A DNA stretch of 64,000 nt, taken from assembly GCA_021399445.1 (NCBI GenBank), contig JAJTUQ010000002.1, positions 5,084,001 through 5,148,000 of the forward strand. Direction: 5' to 3'. Within the stretch, counting starts at the first letter, position 1, and every line of letters starts with the position of its first letter. The notes beneath the pieces were generated by a model. It was not told where the DNA came from. It saw nothing but the letters and a program-made list of their open reading frames with translations, and searched no databases. Positions 1 to 11,766 of this stretch are shown here, in pieces. Both the position numbers and the translations under genes were made by a program. The stretch is from Xylogone sp. PMI_703 (Eukaryota > Ascomycota > Leotiomycetes).

Positions 1-1768
1 GAAGTTATCTTGCAAGGGGACCAGCCTCAAGGTGATTCTCCTGAATTTCGACAACAGAAAGACGGCCAAGAAGAGATTACACCTGGGTGCTTTACTTTCC
101 TTTATAGCGTCGAGGCAACCCACCATTGGCACATTTATCCTCCCTGATATAGCATACTAAGAGAAAGCGTATGCCTTGAATCCCGAATTGAAGACTTGAC
201 CTACTGCATCTATTATCACAGTGTGTGGTTGCAGGGATGGCTGGGTAGCAATAGAGCGAATGTGTACTCAATCCTCAAGAGCCTTTCTTTGTGCTGACAC
301 AGGAGACGATTCTAGAAAAGGAACCATCGCCGAGAGTTAATTCATTGAGGTGCCATTTTAGTATTCCAAGCACATAGGCTCTCGAATATGGCGGCGGTTC
401 CTTGACGGGTAATCATGATCGCATGACCTTAATAGTTGATTCCTTTGGCGCAGATATTTTACGATTAGCAGCATGGTTATTGTGCCGAGAGAACCGCAAT
501 ATCACTTTGTTGCTGAAACTAACGGCAAGCTAAGAGACGTAAAAGCAGGTGTATGTGTGTAGCGACAGGTCACCACGGTGCTAAGGTTACGTTGCGGCGT
601 AGGGCGATTGGGTTGGGTTGCATTGAGTATTTTGCCAGTATGGTAGGGCGTTCAGTAGAAGCTTTCATGGCGGTGCTAGACTTCGACAAAATCTCCGCCA
701 GTTACAATAGCACAGCTTTACGAGAGAATGATGCTCAACGCCGCAGAACAGAGATTTCTAAATATGGTCATTGCTAGCGATTGAACTGTGAATTTAATAA
801 CCCTTCTATTTCAAGTCGGAACAAATCTGCCCAATTGACCCCTCCATTGCGGTCACATACATGCAACGGACAAGGTGTTCACTGGGCTTAACTACGTCCG
901 GCAAAGACTACCGAGGTCTTCTGAGGTCGTCCATTCGGCGTAGTCTAATTAAAGCGACCAATCAGTAGTTAAATCCGGATTCCACCTTACAGAATCATCA
1001 ACGATGCCGTGAGGATGAAAGTTGGTCGTATGTTCTGCATTTGGAATGTCTCCGTGTTGACGCTCTTGAAGTCCGGATGTCGTTGCCAATAAACGGCCTG
1101 GGCGCCTGGAGATGCGGAGTACCCCAGCAGCCCCGAATCCTCCCTCTCCACAAAACTTCCCGTAAAGACATGTGATGCCGAAGCAGCTTAATTATTGCGG
1201 GAACAACATGCGCTTGGATTTCCAATCTTCTAATGGTCTTCTCCATTTCTAATTCCCCGAGTACTTTCCTCTTGGAGATATACATCCGTGCTGAAGAAAA
1301 GCCGCCTGGCGTGGCCTGCATGGATCATTGCTTGGTTCAGTGACACAGTTAAGCAACGACTATCGGACGAATTTCTGGTATTTCTGCCGAGCACCAGCTT
1401 GAGCATATCGTATCACCGCGAATCGTTATGATCGTTGCAAGCTTACGCGTGGCTTGGTTGTACAAGAGATGGATGCTGGATCACGGACCCTAGGAGTAAA
1501 CGCAGCTTGTCCATCTTCGGCGTACTCTAGATGGTTAGGTGGTACATCTATAGTATAGTATAAATTTTATGCTCTAGGATTTTGGAACACGGAACCGAAG
1601 CTTCTCTTTCTAGAAAAGTTCAATAGCCCCGTCACCCCAGATTTCGAAGGTGTCACAAGCTTCATAGTCGTCATCTTGTATTAGTCAGTTGTGCAACCGC
1701 TCAAGAGAGGTTGTTTCTTATAATCGACTTCTGCACGATACACATCGGTTGGTGTTACTCAAAAATCT
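1..1768. other. Gene-free stretch at left edge
   Basis: No recognisable gene. A 107-codon open frame on the minus strand (998-1321, ATG start) has no recognisable motif. Its codons and flanks show no splice logic extending it, so I treat it as chance. The segment also holds the 3' flank of RTP1, which ends at 1769. Confidence 0.5.
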
Positions 1769-4618
1769 CTATTCAATCTCCTCTATCCGTGGTCTTGGGG
1801 CATCCTTTTGTCTCGGTTCAGGATTGATGGATAACCCAGCTAGCTTTTCAATGCCAGTCCGTGGTCGGCTATGGGATATGAGAGTGCTCATTTGAAGTGT
1901 CCTAAGACCCTCAATAACATCCTTGGCATGCTGCCGTACTAGACCATCATTATCAGTCTCGGAGATATAGGTCAGGATCCGAGTTATATCATCAAGACTC
2001 TCCCCTACGAATCCGAACCCAACACTCTTGCCCGCTTCTCGAGCAGCATCAAGTGATCTTATGAGACTCATAATCAGAAGTACTGCAGATCTCCTTAGGA
2101 TGCCAAATTCAGGAGCTAATTCGAGAGTAAGAATGTGTATGCAGACGTCAACAGCCGCCGCGATCATTCTAGATCCTATCCCGGTAATGTTAGCTTCGAT
2201 AGCTACACCGAGGATAGCAACTGCTGAGGTTCGGATTCGAACATCTTCTGTTCCCCGCTTGCCCTCCCAGCCTGCTACAATTTGTGCGAGAATTTCGTTT
2301 TGCTCCTGTGAGAATTCCTCCGGGAGGACTTCATCAAGTTGAGGTACCTCACCACCCCAAGCTTCCTCTGCTTCCTTATTTTGCTTCTCTTTTAATTTTT
2401 GCTTTTTCTCTTGCTCAAGTTGCGTTTTCGGTCTATAACTCCGGCGACCGCTCATAGATAGTAGCCCTTCACAGACAGTCCGTGCTAAATCTCCAGTAAG
2501 GCTGCTAGCGGAAGACCGAATAACTTGGACTAAAGTTTCACCAAGCCTCAGCCGCGAGTCCAACTCCAACTCTTCCTGGGAGTCCACGTAACGCTCTATG
2601 AGATCTTTGATGACAGTTCTAGGGTGTTTAACTGCTAGCTGATTAAAGGATTGAATGGCTCGTAAATAGATATACTCCTCATCGTCCTGAAGAAGAGTTG
2701 AAAACAAAACCAGAAGTGCTGGTATATCAAGGACCGGGCTACTGTCACGTATAAGCCCGGAAAGCAATTCCAACCCTTGAACTCTGACAGGTGGTGGTGA
2801 TTCTGTCGAGGTCAGGTATGACATGGCAAGATTGTATGTCTTACGACTTTCGAGGTCCTTTTCCGTGGGCGTAATAGCCGGCCGCGGTTGACCTTCATCA
2901 ATAGTGTCCCGAAATTTTAAGAGTAACAGCAGATTTTGGGCTGTTGAAGATGCATCCAGCTCTTTCGATTTGCTTATACTTTCCAAAGATTTCTCTATCA
3001 TATCAAGCAAGGATTTTACATCTTCTGTTGATTTGAACGATGGAGAGGTAAGAATGATGTTCAGGAGACTTAGTGAGACTGTGATCGATTCCTCATTTTC
3101 AGAAAGGCGCTCTTTCAAATCATTGAAGTTAGTCAACGACTGAGAGATAATCTCAAGTACTTGCTTCGAATCCTGAACAAGCTTATCAGGAAAGTCTATT
3201 ATCATCTGTTGCATGATTTTAGCGTCGATGATTCTTTCCATGAAGCCTTCTTCATTGGTTTGATCAAAAGGCATAATTATAGACGGAGTTTGCGGTCTTA
3301 TCTCATAACTAAGCCACTTTTTATACAAGTGCAAAAATAAATTCGAGATCTCATCGAGTTCTGGAACTGATTTCAGGAGTTGAGTAAATGATGTGACAGC
3401 CTTATCAATCTTTACTAGATCTTCATATACCGGTAGCTTCGTATCAAATCGCTTCTCGATACAAATACCACCAGGCTGGCCTTTGTCGCCTATATATATC
3501 CATCCCCCATGGTCCGGATCTTGCCTACCGTTGAATAGGAGGTTCTTGGCAATAATGAGTATATTATTAGAGGGGGTTGCACCTGACTGTGTACCTTTGG
3601 ATGAGGCAAGTAATAGTAAATTTCTTAGCAGTTTGCGTGCTGGTTTGCAATACGTTTGGGCGGTTATTTCATTGGTGGTTTCCCAGTATCCGAGGCACCA
3701 CAGAGGAAGCATGATTGGGCGTAATAACCGTTGTGATAGTGAGGGGTTAGGATGGAAAGATACCAGCTTTTCTAGCCTGGAAAGCGCCTGAGCTAGGTTA
3801 GGAGAGCCAACGATGAGAGAGCTGCGACCTATTGTTAGGATATCTTCCGGATCTTCACTATGGTTGCCGCTCTTCGTTCCTATGGCTTTTTGGGCAATTG
3901 GAGGATCAATAGATCGCAGTAATGGCCCCGCAAATGCATTCCATCCTGGCATGCCTGTTCCAATAGCTTGACGTAAGCAATCGGGCTCAAATGTTTCAAG
4001 CCAAGTGATATATACCTGGCGCACCATACTGCCTTCTACCAAGAATACCAAATCCGATGATAAAGGCCGCCGCTCTATCCATTTCGGGTTCCCCCTTACC
4101 ATCCAGAAGAAAAAGAAGTTGGGGGGCTAACGACGAGAACCAATCTTCAGGGCTCATACCAGCAGGGGGCGATGACAGAAGGCGCGAAGCCGCATTAAGA
4201 GCCTCGTGTGATATGCCGGAACCTCGTCCAGCCTTTACTGGAGCACTGAAATTGGCATTACTTGGATGGACTGAGAGGATGAACTCGATGGTATGTTGAA
4301 CACCTAGAGGTCGGAGAGGAAGTAGAGCTAGCTCACGTATCAACTCTGAACGAAACCATGGCTGCACTCTATCCGGTTGCACAAGAAGATTCATTGCAGG
4401 CAAAAGGGTGACCGTGCCAGTGCTAGAATCCTTTTAGAATAGTATCATTTTCATAGTAAAACGAGTACGTACTTTCTAAGCAACTCATGAAATTTATCCT
4501 TGTTGATACCTCTTGTTTCTTCTGGTACTGCGGGATCAAAAGCTAGCTTTCCTATTTGAAGGATTTGATCAACTATTGGTGGCTGTCCACTTCCTTGTTT
4601 TGAGCTTCTTCCATCCAT
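1769..4618 (-). CDS. RTP1: RTP1/TANGO6-family RNA polymerase II nuclear-import factor
   Basis: Spliced model of three exons (4618-4473, 4422-4016, 3954-1769), 912 residues, close to yeast Rtp1 (about 980). Rtp1 is an all-helical HEAT-type protein that helps carry assembled RNA polymerase II subunits into the nucleus. Recognition rests on the conserved block around FIIGFGILGRRQYGAPG/GWNAFAGPLL, restored only when the 61-bp intron 3955-4015 is removed in phase 1, and on the C-terminal RTP1_C1/C2-like helical repeats (regions starting DTIDEGQPRP and TSAVAILGVAIEAN). The 50-bp intron 4423-4472 has donor GTACGT. An upstream TTG in frame at 4642 is not used as start; the first ATG is 4618. A KEKQNKEAEEA-type charged helix lies near residue 720. 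The family call is from memory of the fungal homologues, without a search. Confidence 0.82.
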
Positions 4619-7600
4619 TGTAGCTGCTCTCAGAAGGCTCAATGAACTAACTCATATGTAAATGTGGGCGGAGCATGGGCTTTCTATCTGTCATGCTCCA
4701 ACTATTGCCATCAAGTAATGTGACATGCTATTCAAATATTGTGAACCGCATACTATAGCCTGCAACTTTGATCAATACTCTACTTTTTCTCTCTGAAGTG
4801 AAGTGGGTCTGGATTTGACTGATGGAAGCATATGATGTATTAGTAAGCAGATATATCACGTGGCGTGGCGTTTTCGGAAAGCAGAGCCGAGGCATTCATA
4901 TCACTGATATCTCGCGTCGACGCGTCCGCTTTCTTCCTCCTACCATCCAACGCCAGCTACAATGTCTCGCATGATTGATAGCAACGCTTGTCAGATTTAC
5001 TCTCCACTTTTAACTTATTTCATGCTGGCTTCGTCTCCTGATCCTCAAGTTATTCAGTATTCTCCACAGCAGAACTAAACAGGCGAACACTCGAGAATGG
5101 CTGCAACAAGTGCTGACTTGCTCAATTTCTCTCACCCTTTCGCGGGGGTTCTACAAAACAAGCAATTCAATCTCCCCATGGATTTCTGGATCCATGTTCC
5201 GAAAGGAACTCTTGGAATCAGAACTTAACCCTAACTATTCGTTGGTTCTAGTTTTGCGGTCGTAGCTGTTTTTCCCACTTACTAGGCACTTGGCTTCTTG
5301 TCAACTTCACAATACCGAAAGGTAGCGTGATATTGATGAGACTAAATTGCCAAAAGGTTGGAAGGACAGTCCAGATGTCGAAAGACGGTAAAACAGATTT
5401 CTCCCATGAGCCATTCTGGTAAGAGCCTCATGCGAGGTCGCTCGTCAGGGTTATCGGCTGGACATTTTGCTCTGATCATTATGGATTATCTCAATCGATG
5501 CTAAATGGAGTTATTGAAAAGAGATGTGTTGTAGGAGAGATACAGGCCCTTCCTTGAGAAGTGGTCTTAGGGACCTTCATAAGCTATAAGGATCCAGCAA
5601 ATGGGGACCCTATTAACTCAGCGCGACAAGATGGATTAATCTGAGCTGGTACACTACGATTGAGCACAATGCATTCAATTTGGATCAGTCTACGAACAGA
5701 CCGCCTCATTGTGTTTATTTCAACTTCTTCGTGAGGTAATTGCAATGATCCCACTCGTCAGAACCACTTGCAAAGCGCATTTGTAGCGAGGTTTCAATTG
5801 CTTTCAAACAGAAATACTCTACACGAGGCGGTCCTCCGCTTCACTTTTGTGATGCGAAGACATGACACATTGCCATGCTCCGGAATTGGAGAATTGTACC
5901 ACTTGGAAAATTTCCTTCGACTTGTCTGAGATGGGCCTCAGGGATCCCCATTAGTGAAGGCGTCCCGTATCTCTCTTTCTCTGCGGTATATTGCGATATA
6001 TATACAAGTGGTCAACTCATCCAACTTTTCAGAAGCCCAATCTTGTCCGGCACAGAAGCTCATTAGGTCATCGCCACGGCAACAGCCACTGGCGTTGTCA
6101 TAGTAGACCTATGGAATCCGATCAGCCGCATTAACTTTCTCTTTTGGGCTCCCGTCCCAAGATGATGGAAGACGCCAACAACACTGTGCTTTCATCTATA
6201 CGATGTCAGTGCAACACTACCCCTTCTCTGCTGGAGTCGAAGGGACGACGGCGGTTTTTATTGATGTCTTTTGTCCGCTCCTGCCCTGCGTTGAGAGACG
6301 TAGAGGAATCAAAAACTTGTCTTTGGGAATATTGCTATCCAAACGGAGAGAAACGAGCAGACTTGCACTTGTATCAATGCGTTGTCAGACTTGTTAAGTG
6401 GTCCTTTGTCCAGTTATCTGCTAAGATCCCGGTGTAACTTGTTGAAGTGATGGTGGCAAATGCCCTGGGTGATACGGTTGGAACTGTTGACAAAGATGGC
6501 CAGTGCTGGATATCAGACATAGTAGTGAGCTCCCTATCCAGACTACACTGCTAACTGGGACTCGTTGAAAATGATCCAGGTTGAACATTGGTTGGTATCC
6601 AGCATGGGACCCATCTAGAGTTGGAGTCAAAGCTAATTGCTTGTCTGTACTGGGATGTGCTGATCAATGTGTCGGTTGCCTGATATTTCGATGTCTTCTT
6701 CTTAGCTGTGGCCAGATTTGGATGAGTTCGGGTGTAGAACCAATTTTTTGTTATCAAGTATACCTTTTGGGTAATTTTAAGACGGGCCGTTTGGATGGCA
6801 GTCTTGGGCTGCCTCATATCTAGAAAGATTAGGGGCGGCCCCTCCAAGCTTGGAGATGAGTATCCTTCGATTTCTCATTAGATGAGCAAGTTAACAATTG
6901 CTTAGGTCCAATTGCATTATCATGCTTCCAGAGAAAATCAATATCCTTTCGTCTATGCCTTGTCTGCAATTTTTTCCTCCAGCCCTATAAACTCACTATA
7001 ACGTATTAAAAGTGAAGAACTCGAAATCAAGATACTGCGTAGTGCTTCCTTTTACAAACGTTCCGGTACTTGCGGAGCATCACCTCGTGGCCTTGTTGTC
7101 GCCAAGCTATGATGTTGTCCCCCATTCTGACTAACTATTCTATATTATCTCCTGTTCCCCTTTCTCCTCTATGTAATCTATATAATGCGTCTAATAATCA
7201 AGCTCTGTGCACAAGCTCCTTAATGCTCGGCTGGTCTGAATCATCAAACGTCCCCTTTTCTGTGTAGTGCTCAATATTTGTAATGCTATGAGAAGTGCCC
7301 ATTTTGGCCTACGTCAGCCTTTGGATCGGTTGACTAACTATTTCAGCACCTTGTAGGGTCCCAAACTTATCTCACCAATTACTTCCGATGATGCAGGCCA
7401 GGAGAGCGGCTAATAACGAAGCCTCTATGACTGGTTTGAAGATAGGGTCGTCTGTAACTTACAATATTTCACTCGATATCAAAATGGACGCCGAGTTCTG
7501 CCTACTCTGATTTGTCATTCTCATAATCTTTAGTCCCATTGTCTTCCTGCTGAGAGAAGGTGTGGTTGAAAGCTTCTCCAATTTACACAGCTAACATACA

Positions 7601-8084
7601 CAGAGTTGAAACCGGAAAATGCTTGGATAGCTTACTTGAGAAATGAGAACGAGTATCTAAAACTTCTTATATATAATGTGGCATTACGAAATGAACTGGA
7701 TGCTTTGAAGCAATATGGACCCGAGAGCAGCGGGGATCCAACAGGAGTGAAGCAGTCCTCCAGATTCCAGATCCTAAGACTCCACTCCCCGCTGGCATCT
7801 CAAGGACATAACTCGTTGTCTTCCCTTTCATATTTCCACCTACCTAGCTTATTTTCTGAAGGATATGTGGATTGGTGGTTCACATTCACATTACATGGAT
7901 ATACGCAATGTTGATATTGTGTATATTAGTCAAATGATGCAGTAAACTACGAGCGAAATTCCACATTACACTAAGAACAAGTACTCATACAATAGACAAA
8001 GCAACAAACGACTTCTTCCAGTGGAAACATTACCCTTCATTCCAAATTCGCCTTTTTTTTTCAAAAACCTTGCTTCATCCGTTA
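4619..8084. other. Long gene-poor intergenic region
   Basis: About 3.5 kb without a supportable gene. The right-hand part is downstream of the orphan minus-strand gene at 8085; the left part is the RTP1 promoter, with CACGTG at 4857-4862 and ACGCGT at 4920-4925. Several short open frames occur (a 43-codon ATG frame at 5098, others at 6144-6437 and 7606-7914). None shows a known motif or consistent splice extension. They could be decayed gene fragments or chance. Confidence 0.5.
4857..4925. promoter_or_regulatory. Candidate E-box and MluI-box upstream of RTP1
   Basis: CACGTG (4857-4862) and ACGCGT (4920-4925) lie 239 and 302 bp upstream of the RTP1 ATG. CACGTG is the Cbf1/bHLH core and ACGCGT the MBF (MCB) core in fungi. 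Each hexamer is expected about a dozen times by chance in 64 kb, so function is only suggested. Confidence 0.25.
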
Positions 8085-9095
8085 TTACCACCGTTCCTCT
8101 TCCAATACAGTGAGAGGAAACCCCTCCGGCAACTCATGCTGATGCGGAGCCTGCGCGTAGCGGTAAATAAACTCTCCCAATCCAGGGGGTTGGTTGGTGA
8201 GATCCATATCAAACAGGTGAGCATTTTTCTCTCTTAACTTTATCAAATCATCAATATTCTTATATGCCTTCCAGCGGTCATAAACCAAGAAATATTTCTC
8301 CCGTTGATCGCAAGTACTCTCGTTCTGCCCGATTAAAAGAAGTTTCTGGCGTGCCTTCCACTCCTCTTTTGATTGTGCCTTCAATTCCTCCGCTTTAGAG
8401 GCGGCGTATTTCGGGTCTTTCCTCTTCTCATATTCGGTAATCGCACATTGGTAGAGGTCTGCGACCGTCTTGAATACCGTTGAAATGACTAGCGATGCTG
8501 CCTTGTGATCTTTCGGCCATGGCGCAACCGTATCTTCGTAACCTTCATATCTTCCGCGTGATTCTAACCACTTGCAAATTTCTTTACTAACCCAGTCCCG
8601 GTAATATTCTATCCGCTTCCCTGGGTTGTCAGAATCCCTTTTCGTCATGATTACTGTCCATCTTCGATCTGGGTCAGTATGCTTATTGTATCCTTCCCTG
8701 ACACTTATTCTAGAATGACATATGGTCTGATAGAGGAACAAATGCCACATATTTGTGTCAATATAGATAGGACTGCCACGAAGAACGGAAGACTGATATC
8801 CCTGAGCGAAGTCCTCTGGAGCAGTGGGAACGACCGCTCCGGCTTCGTCTTCAATAGTTGTGGCACTGCAGCCGGAAAGTTTATCCCATTCCAGGAGCTT
8901 TTCGTTACTAACCGCCGCTTTCTTGGGCTTAGACTTGGATTTGGTCTTCCATAGTCTTTTGATTCTGTCCTTGAGCTTGAGCTTGGGCTTGGGAGTACAT
9001 GCATCCATTCTCTCTAGCAATGTGCTTTTCTCATTGGGACTATTGGAATTGCTTGCACCATTGCGCTTAGTGCGAAAACACAATAGAAGAGACAT
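8085..9095 (-). CDS. Orphan charged protein, 336 residues
   Basis: A single intronless frame with an ATG start at 9095. I do not recognise the family. The protein has no signal peptide or membrane span. Residues about 35-62 are strongly basic (repeated KPKLKLKDRIK and KSKSKPKK), which could act as a nuclear or membrane-lipid contact. The rest is a charged, Trp/Tyr-rich, probably globular helical region (KTVADLYQCAITEYEKRKD, EEWKARQKLLLIGQ). Length, absence of introns and placement in a gene-poor stretch resemble lineage-restricted fungal proteins, but codon use looks ordinary and the frame is long, so I accept it as coding. Confidence 0.65.
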   Translation of the reverse strand: MSLLLCFRTKRNGASNSNSPNEKSTLLERMDACTPKPKLKLKDRIKRLWKTKSKSKPKKAAVSNEKLLEWDKLSGCSATTIEDEAGAVVPTAPEDFAQGYQSSVLRGSPIYIDTNMWHLFLYQTICHSRISVREGYNKHTDPDRRWTVIMTKRDSDNPGKRIEYYRDWVSKEICKWLESRGRYEGYEDTVAPWPKDHKAASLVISTVFKTVADLYQCAITEYEKRKDPKYAASKAEELKAQSKEEWKARQKLLLIGQNESTCDQREKYFLVYDRWKAYKNIDDLIKLREKNAHLFDMDLTNQPPGLGEFIYRYAQAPHQHELPEGFPLTVLEEERW

Positions 9096-9824
9096 CAGGA
9101 AGGATCGATATTGGTATTGTTTACCAAATTTGGTCGTGTGATATATTGCGGTTCTTTTGTAACGAACGTGGTTATTGTCGAATTAGATGAGATATCGGGG
9201 AACTAGGAAAGATTATATGTGAATATCTCCATCGAATCTAGTGAATTTACCCCGCTTACCGTTACTCCTTTATTCTGGTACTGACGAAGGAATGATAGTT
9301 GATAATATTGAATTTTGCGGACTTAAAGGGGGGTTGAGCAAGTTTAACCTTGATAGACATGTAGCCAAGCATATCGATTAATCATTGTGATGTAAAACCT
9401 TTCCAAAGCAGAGCATACCTTAGTATTGAGGGCGGACCAAATATTGATGTCTAGGTTATCGCATTATTGACATTGTTGGTCACACTTGCCGCAACAAGAC
9501 CTTGACTGGAACTACCAATCAAGAACTGGCGGCGCAACATTATCACATCTATAAGCTGTCAAATGTCGTATAGAGTTCGACAAGATTCTTTCCCAAGCGA
9601 ATTAAAGGAATATCGAAGTAAGGATTATTGTTAGAAGACAGAATGTTGTATTTGATCTCATTTTATTCTCTATTGAAACCCGTATATATCCTGATATTGA
9701 AATACATGAAGGAATGTTATGATGTTCATTAGCATAGAATTCCTATTAAGAGTTTCTTTCCCTAGTTCCATCTAATTATCGTTTTCCATGACAAATTAAA
9801 GAGACTAGACTACCAAGTCTATAT
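9096..9824. other. Intergenic, promoter of orphan gene
   Basis: About 730 bp, AT-rich, with no open frame worth reporting. It contains the upstream region of the 336-residue gene (start 9095) and the 3' flank of the wall-protein gene. Confidence 0.5.
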
Positions 9825-11766
9825 TTAACAGGTGGTGATGTAAATTCCAATGGGGCTAGGATTCCAATCTTGGAAGTAGTTGAGATAGGTATCTCCTACA
9901 GCGCTTAGTTCATAAGAAACTGCTGTCCCTGCTGGGCATGCAAAGCTCTTGACTAGGGTGCTGCTTCCAGGAGTTATCGTGAAAGTGCCCAAGTCGCTTG
10001 CCACATTTGGTGCGTTGCTCCAGGTTGTGCTCTGAGTAGCCACGCTCGAAAGCTGTGAGAAATCGATGGAGCCGGAACCGGAGAACGTGTAGTCAGAGGT
10101 CTCCAGCTGAGATTTCTCAGGAAGGAGGAATATTAGCGAACAAGTTTTGCCGCTATAGCTCTGTGGAATATCGAAATTAAAGATGCTGGACGTGTTGGAT
10201 GAGATTGTACCAAAGTAGGACGTTCCTGCAGCAGTATTAGGGGTCGAGGAAGAGATCGGAACAATCAGATGTGGGTATTGATAGTTTCCTGATGTAGAAC
10301 TACCAGTTAGGACGGTTGGGGTACACGTAGATGCAGCTTGGGTCGAATAAGCAGTAGTAGCTGCTATGGTAGTGGTTGTTGGCGCTACCGCTGAGGATGA
10401 ATTGGTATAAATTGGATGAGTTGAGATTGGGGTGCTTGTAGATACCGTCAGAGCTGTAGAAACAGTTGTAGGGACAACAGATGTAGTGGACTCAGGTGTA
10501 GATCCGGGGGTAGATCCAGGAGTGGACTGGGGAGTAGACACTGGAGTATATCCGGGACTAGATCCTGGAGCAGACTGTGGAATAGACTCCGGAGTGGATT
10601 GTGGAGGTGGGGCGGGAACGCTTGGGGTGGTAACGGGAATAGACACAGCTGGGGTTGAGACAGGAACTGTTGGAGTTGTTGTAACCGCAGTAGTAGGTGG
10701 GCTGACAGGAACCGAGACAGCGGGAGCTGAACTTTGAGGCGACTGTGGGCCACATGAGCACTGTTCGCAAGAGTAGACAGTGACTGTAGTAGTGGCTGAG
10801 ACGGTGACAGTTGATGGCCCTTCAGCAGAAGGAGACGGAGGGGAGGCAGATGCAGTCTGCTCAACTGGAGTGGTTGTTGGTACAGCCGGTGTACTTTCGG
10901 GAATAGTGGGGGATGATAGCACTTCCGTTGATTCAGAAGACGAAGCCACTGGTGCAGGAGATGCAGGTGGTGTCTGGATAGGCGGAGGGCCGGCAGGTGA
11001 AGAGCTTGCTGGGGGTGAAGCCGGCAGTGGCAATGATGGTGATGCACTTGCAGAGCTCACCGGGCATATGGTTGTAGAGACTGGGACGGTGACAGTTGTG
11101 ATGACGGTTGAGCGAGCTGGACAATTGGTGATGGTGGGAGCACAGCTGATTATAGTGGAAACTGAAGTAGCATAAACCGTGGAAATAGTATAATCCACAG
11201 AAGAAAGTTGCGTAGGAGAGACTGTGCTATTAGACCAAGCCTTCGTTGTGGTAGGGGCGGTGGGAGCGGATGAGCTTCCTGAGCCACAGCCAGTAGCCGT
11301 GAGAGATATCTCAACACACTTCTGCTGGCCAGCCACAGGCGTGGTGTATATATTCCATTCGGTATCAGAAGCGGGACAAGCATAGAAGACCGTGTTACCG
11401 GAATATGTAAGTTGTCCACTGCCTCCAATGCTAAAGCCAGGTGTAGGAGTGGCACCACTATCACATTGCCATTGTTTGGTAGGAGCTAAAGAAAATGTCA
11501 GAAAGAAAGATAGATGGTTATGTGACGGGCAGATTTAACTTACGGGTAAGTATACAACCTCGTCCAGCACTATCAGTAATAGCGCCGTTATTGATAGTAT
11601 ATGTTGCTTGAGGATATCCTCCACCTATTCTGTTCTGGCCATCGCTCAATTGACCAACACTTCCAGACTGTCCGCCTGATGCGTTCAACTGGAAAGAGCA
11701 GCCAGATCTGGGGATCGAAACGGCGGAGGCTCCTCCGATGGCCAGTAAGGCAACAAGGGAGTGCAT
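9825..11766 (-). CDS. Secreted Ser/Thr/Pro-rich cell-wall-type protein with C-terminal But2 domain
   Basis: Two exons (11766-11544, 11485-9825; 58-bp intron with donor GTAAGT) give 627 residues. MHSLVALLAIGGASA is a clear signal peptide. The N-terminal about 125 residues resemble a conserved ascomycete wall-protein module (GCSFQLNASG, DGQNRIGG, QWQCD, YACPASDTEWNIYTTP). A long Ser/Thr/Pro linker follows, with degenerate STP-x-STP units, probably heavily O-mannosylated. The last about 150 residues match the 'ubiquitin 3 binding protein But2 C-terminal' domain (YQYPHLIVPISS, FNFDIPQSYSGKTCSLIF, FACPAGTAVSYEL). No hydrophobic tail is present, so no GPI anchor is predicted. The start ATG at 11766 was chosen because it begins the signal peptide; an upstream in-frame start at 11844 would bury it. 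Confidence 0.8.
10420..11000 (-). repeat. Degenerate Ser-Thr-Pro coding repeat
   Basis: Within the wall-protein linker, short units such as STPQSTPGSTPGSTPEST recur many times, with the densest array near 10480-10620. Open frames in all other phases over this interval are by-products of the biased composition. Such arrays commonly vary in copy number between isolates. Confidence 0.75.

Noticed and set aside
4619..4642. TTG start extending RTP1 by eight residues
   Set aside because: Not an ATG; the first in-frame ATG at 4618 is adequate.
6144..6437. 97-codon plus-strand frame overlapping a 64-codon frame
   Set aside because: Two overlapping short frames, no motif and no splice continuation.
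10432..11175. Plus-strand frames opposite the wall-protein gene
   Set aside because: They mirror the Ser/Thr/Pro repeat in antisense (Val/Gly/Asp-rich) and have no independent support.
9825..11766. GPI anchor on the But2-domain wall protein
   Set aside because: The C-terminus ends in a polar domain with no hydrophobic tail or omega site.
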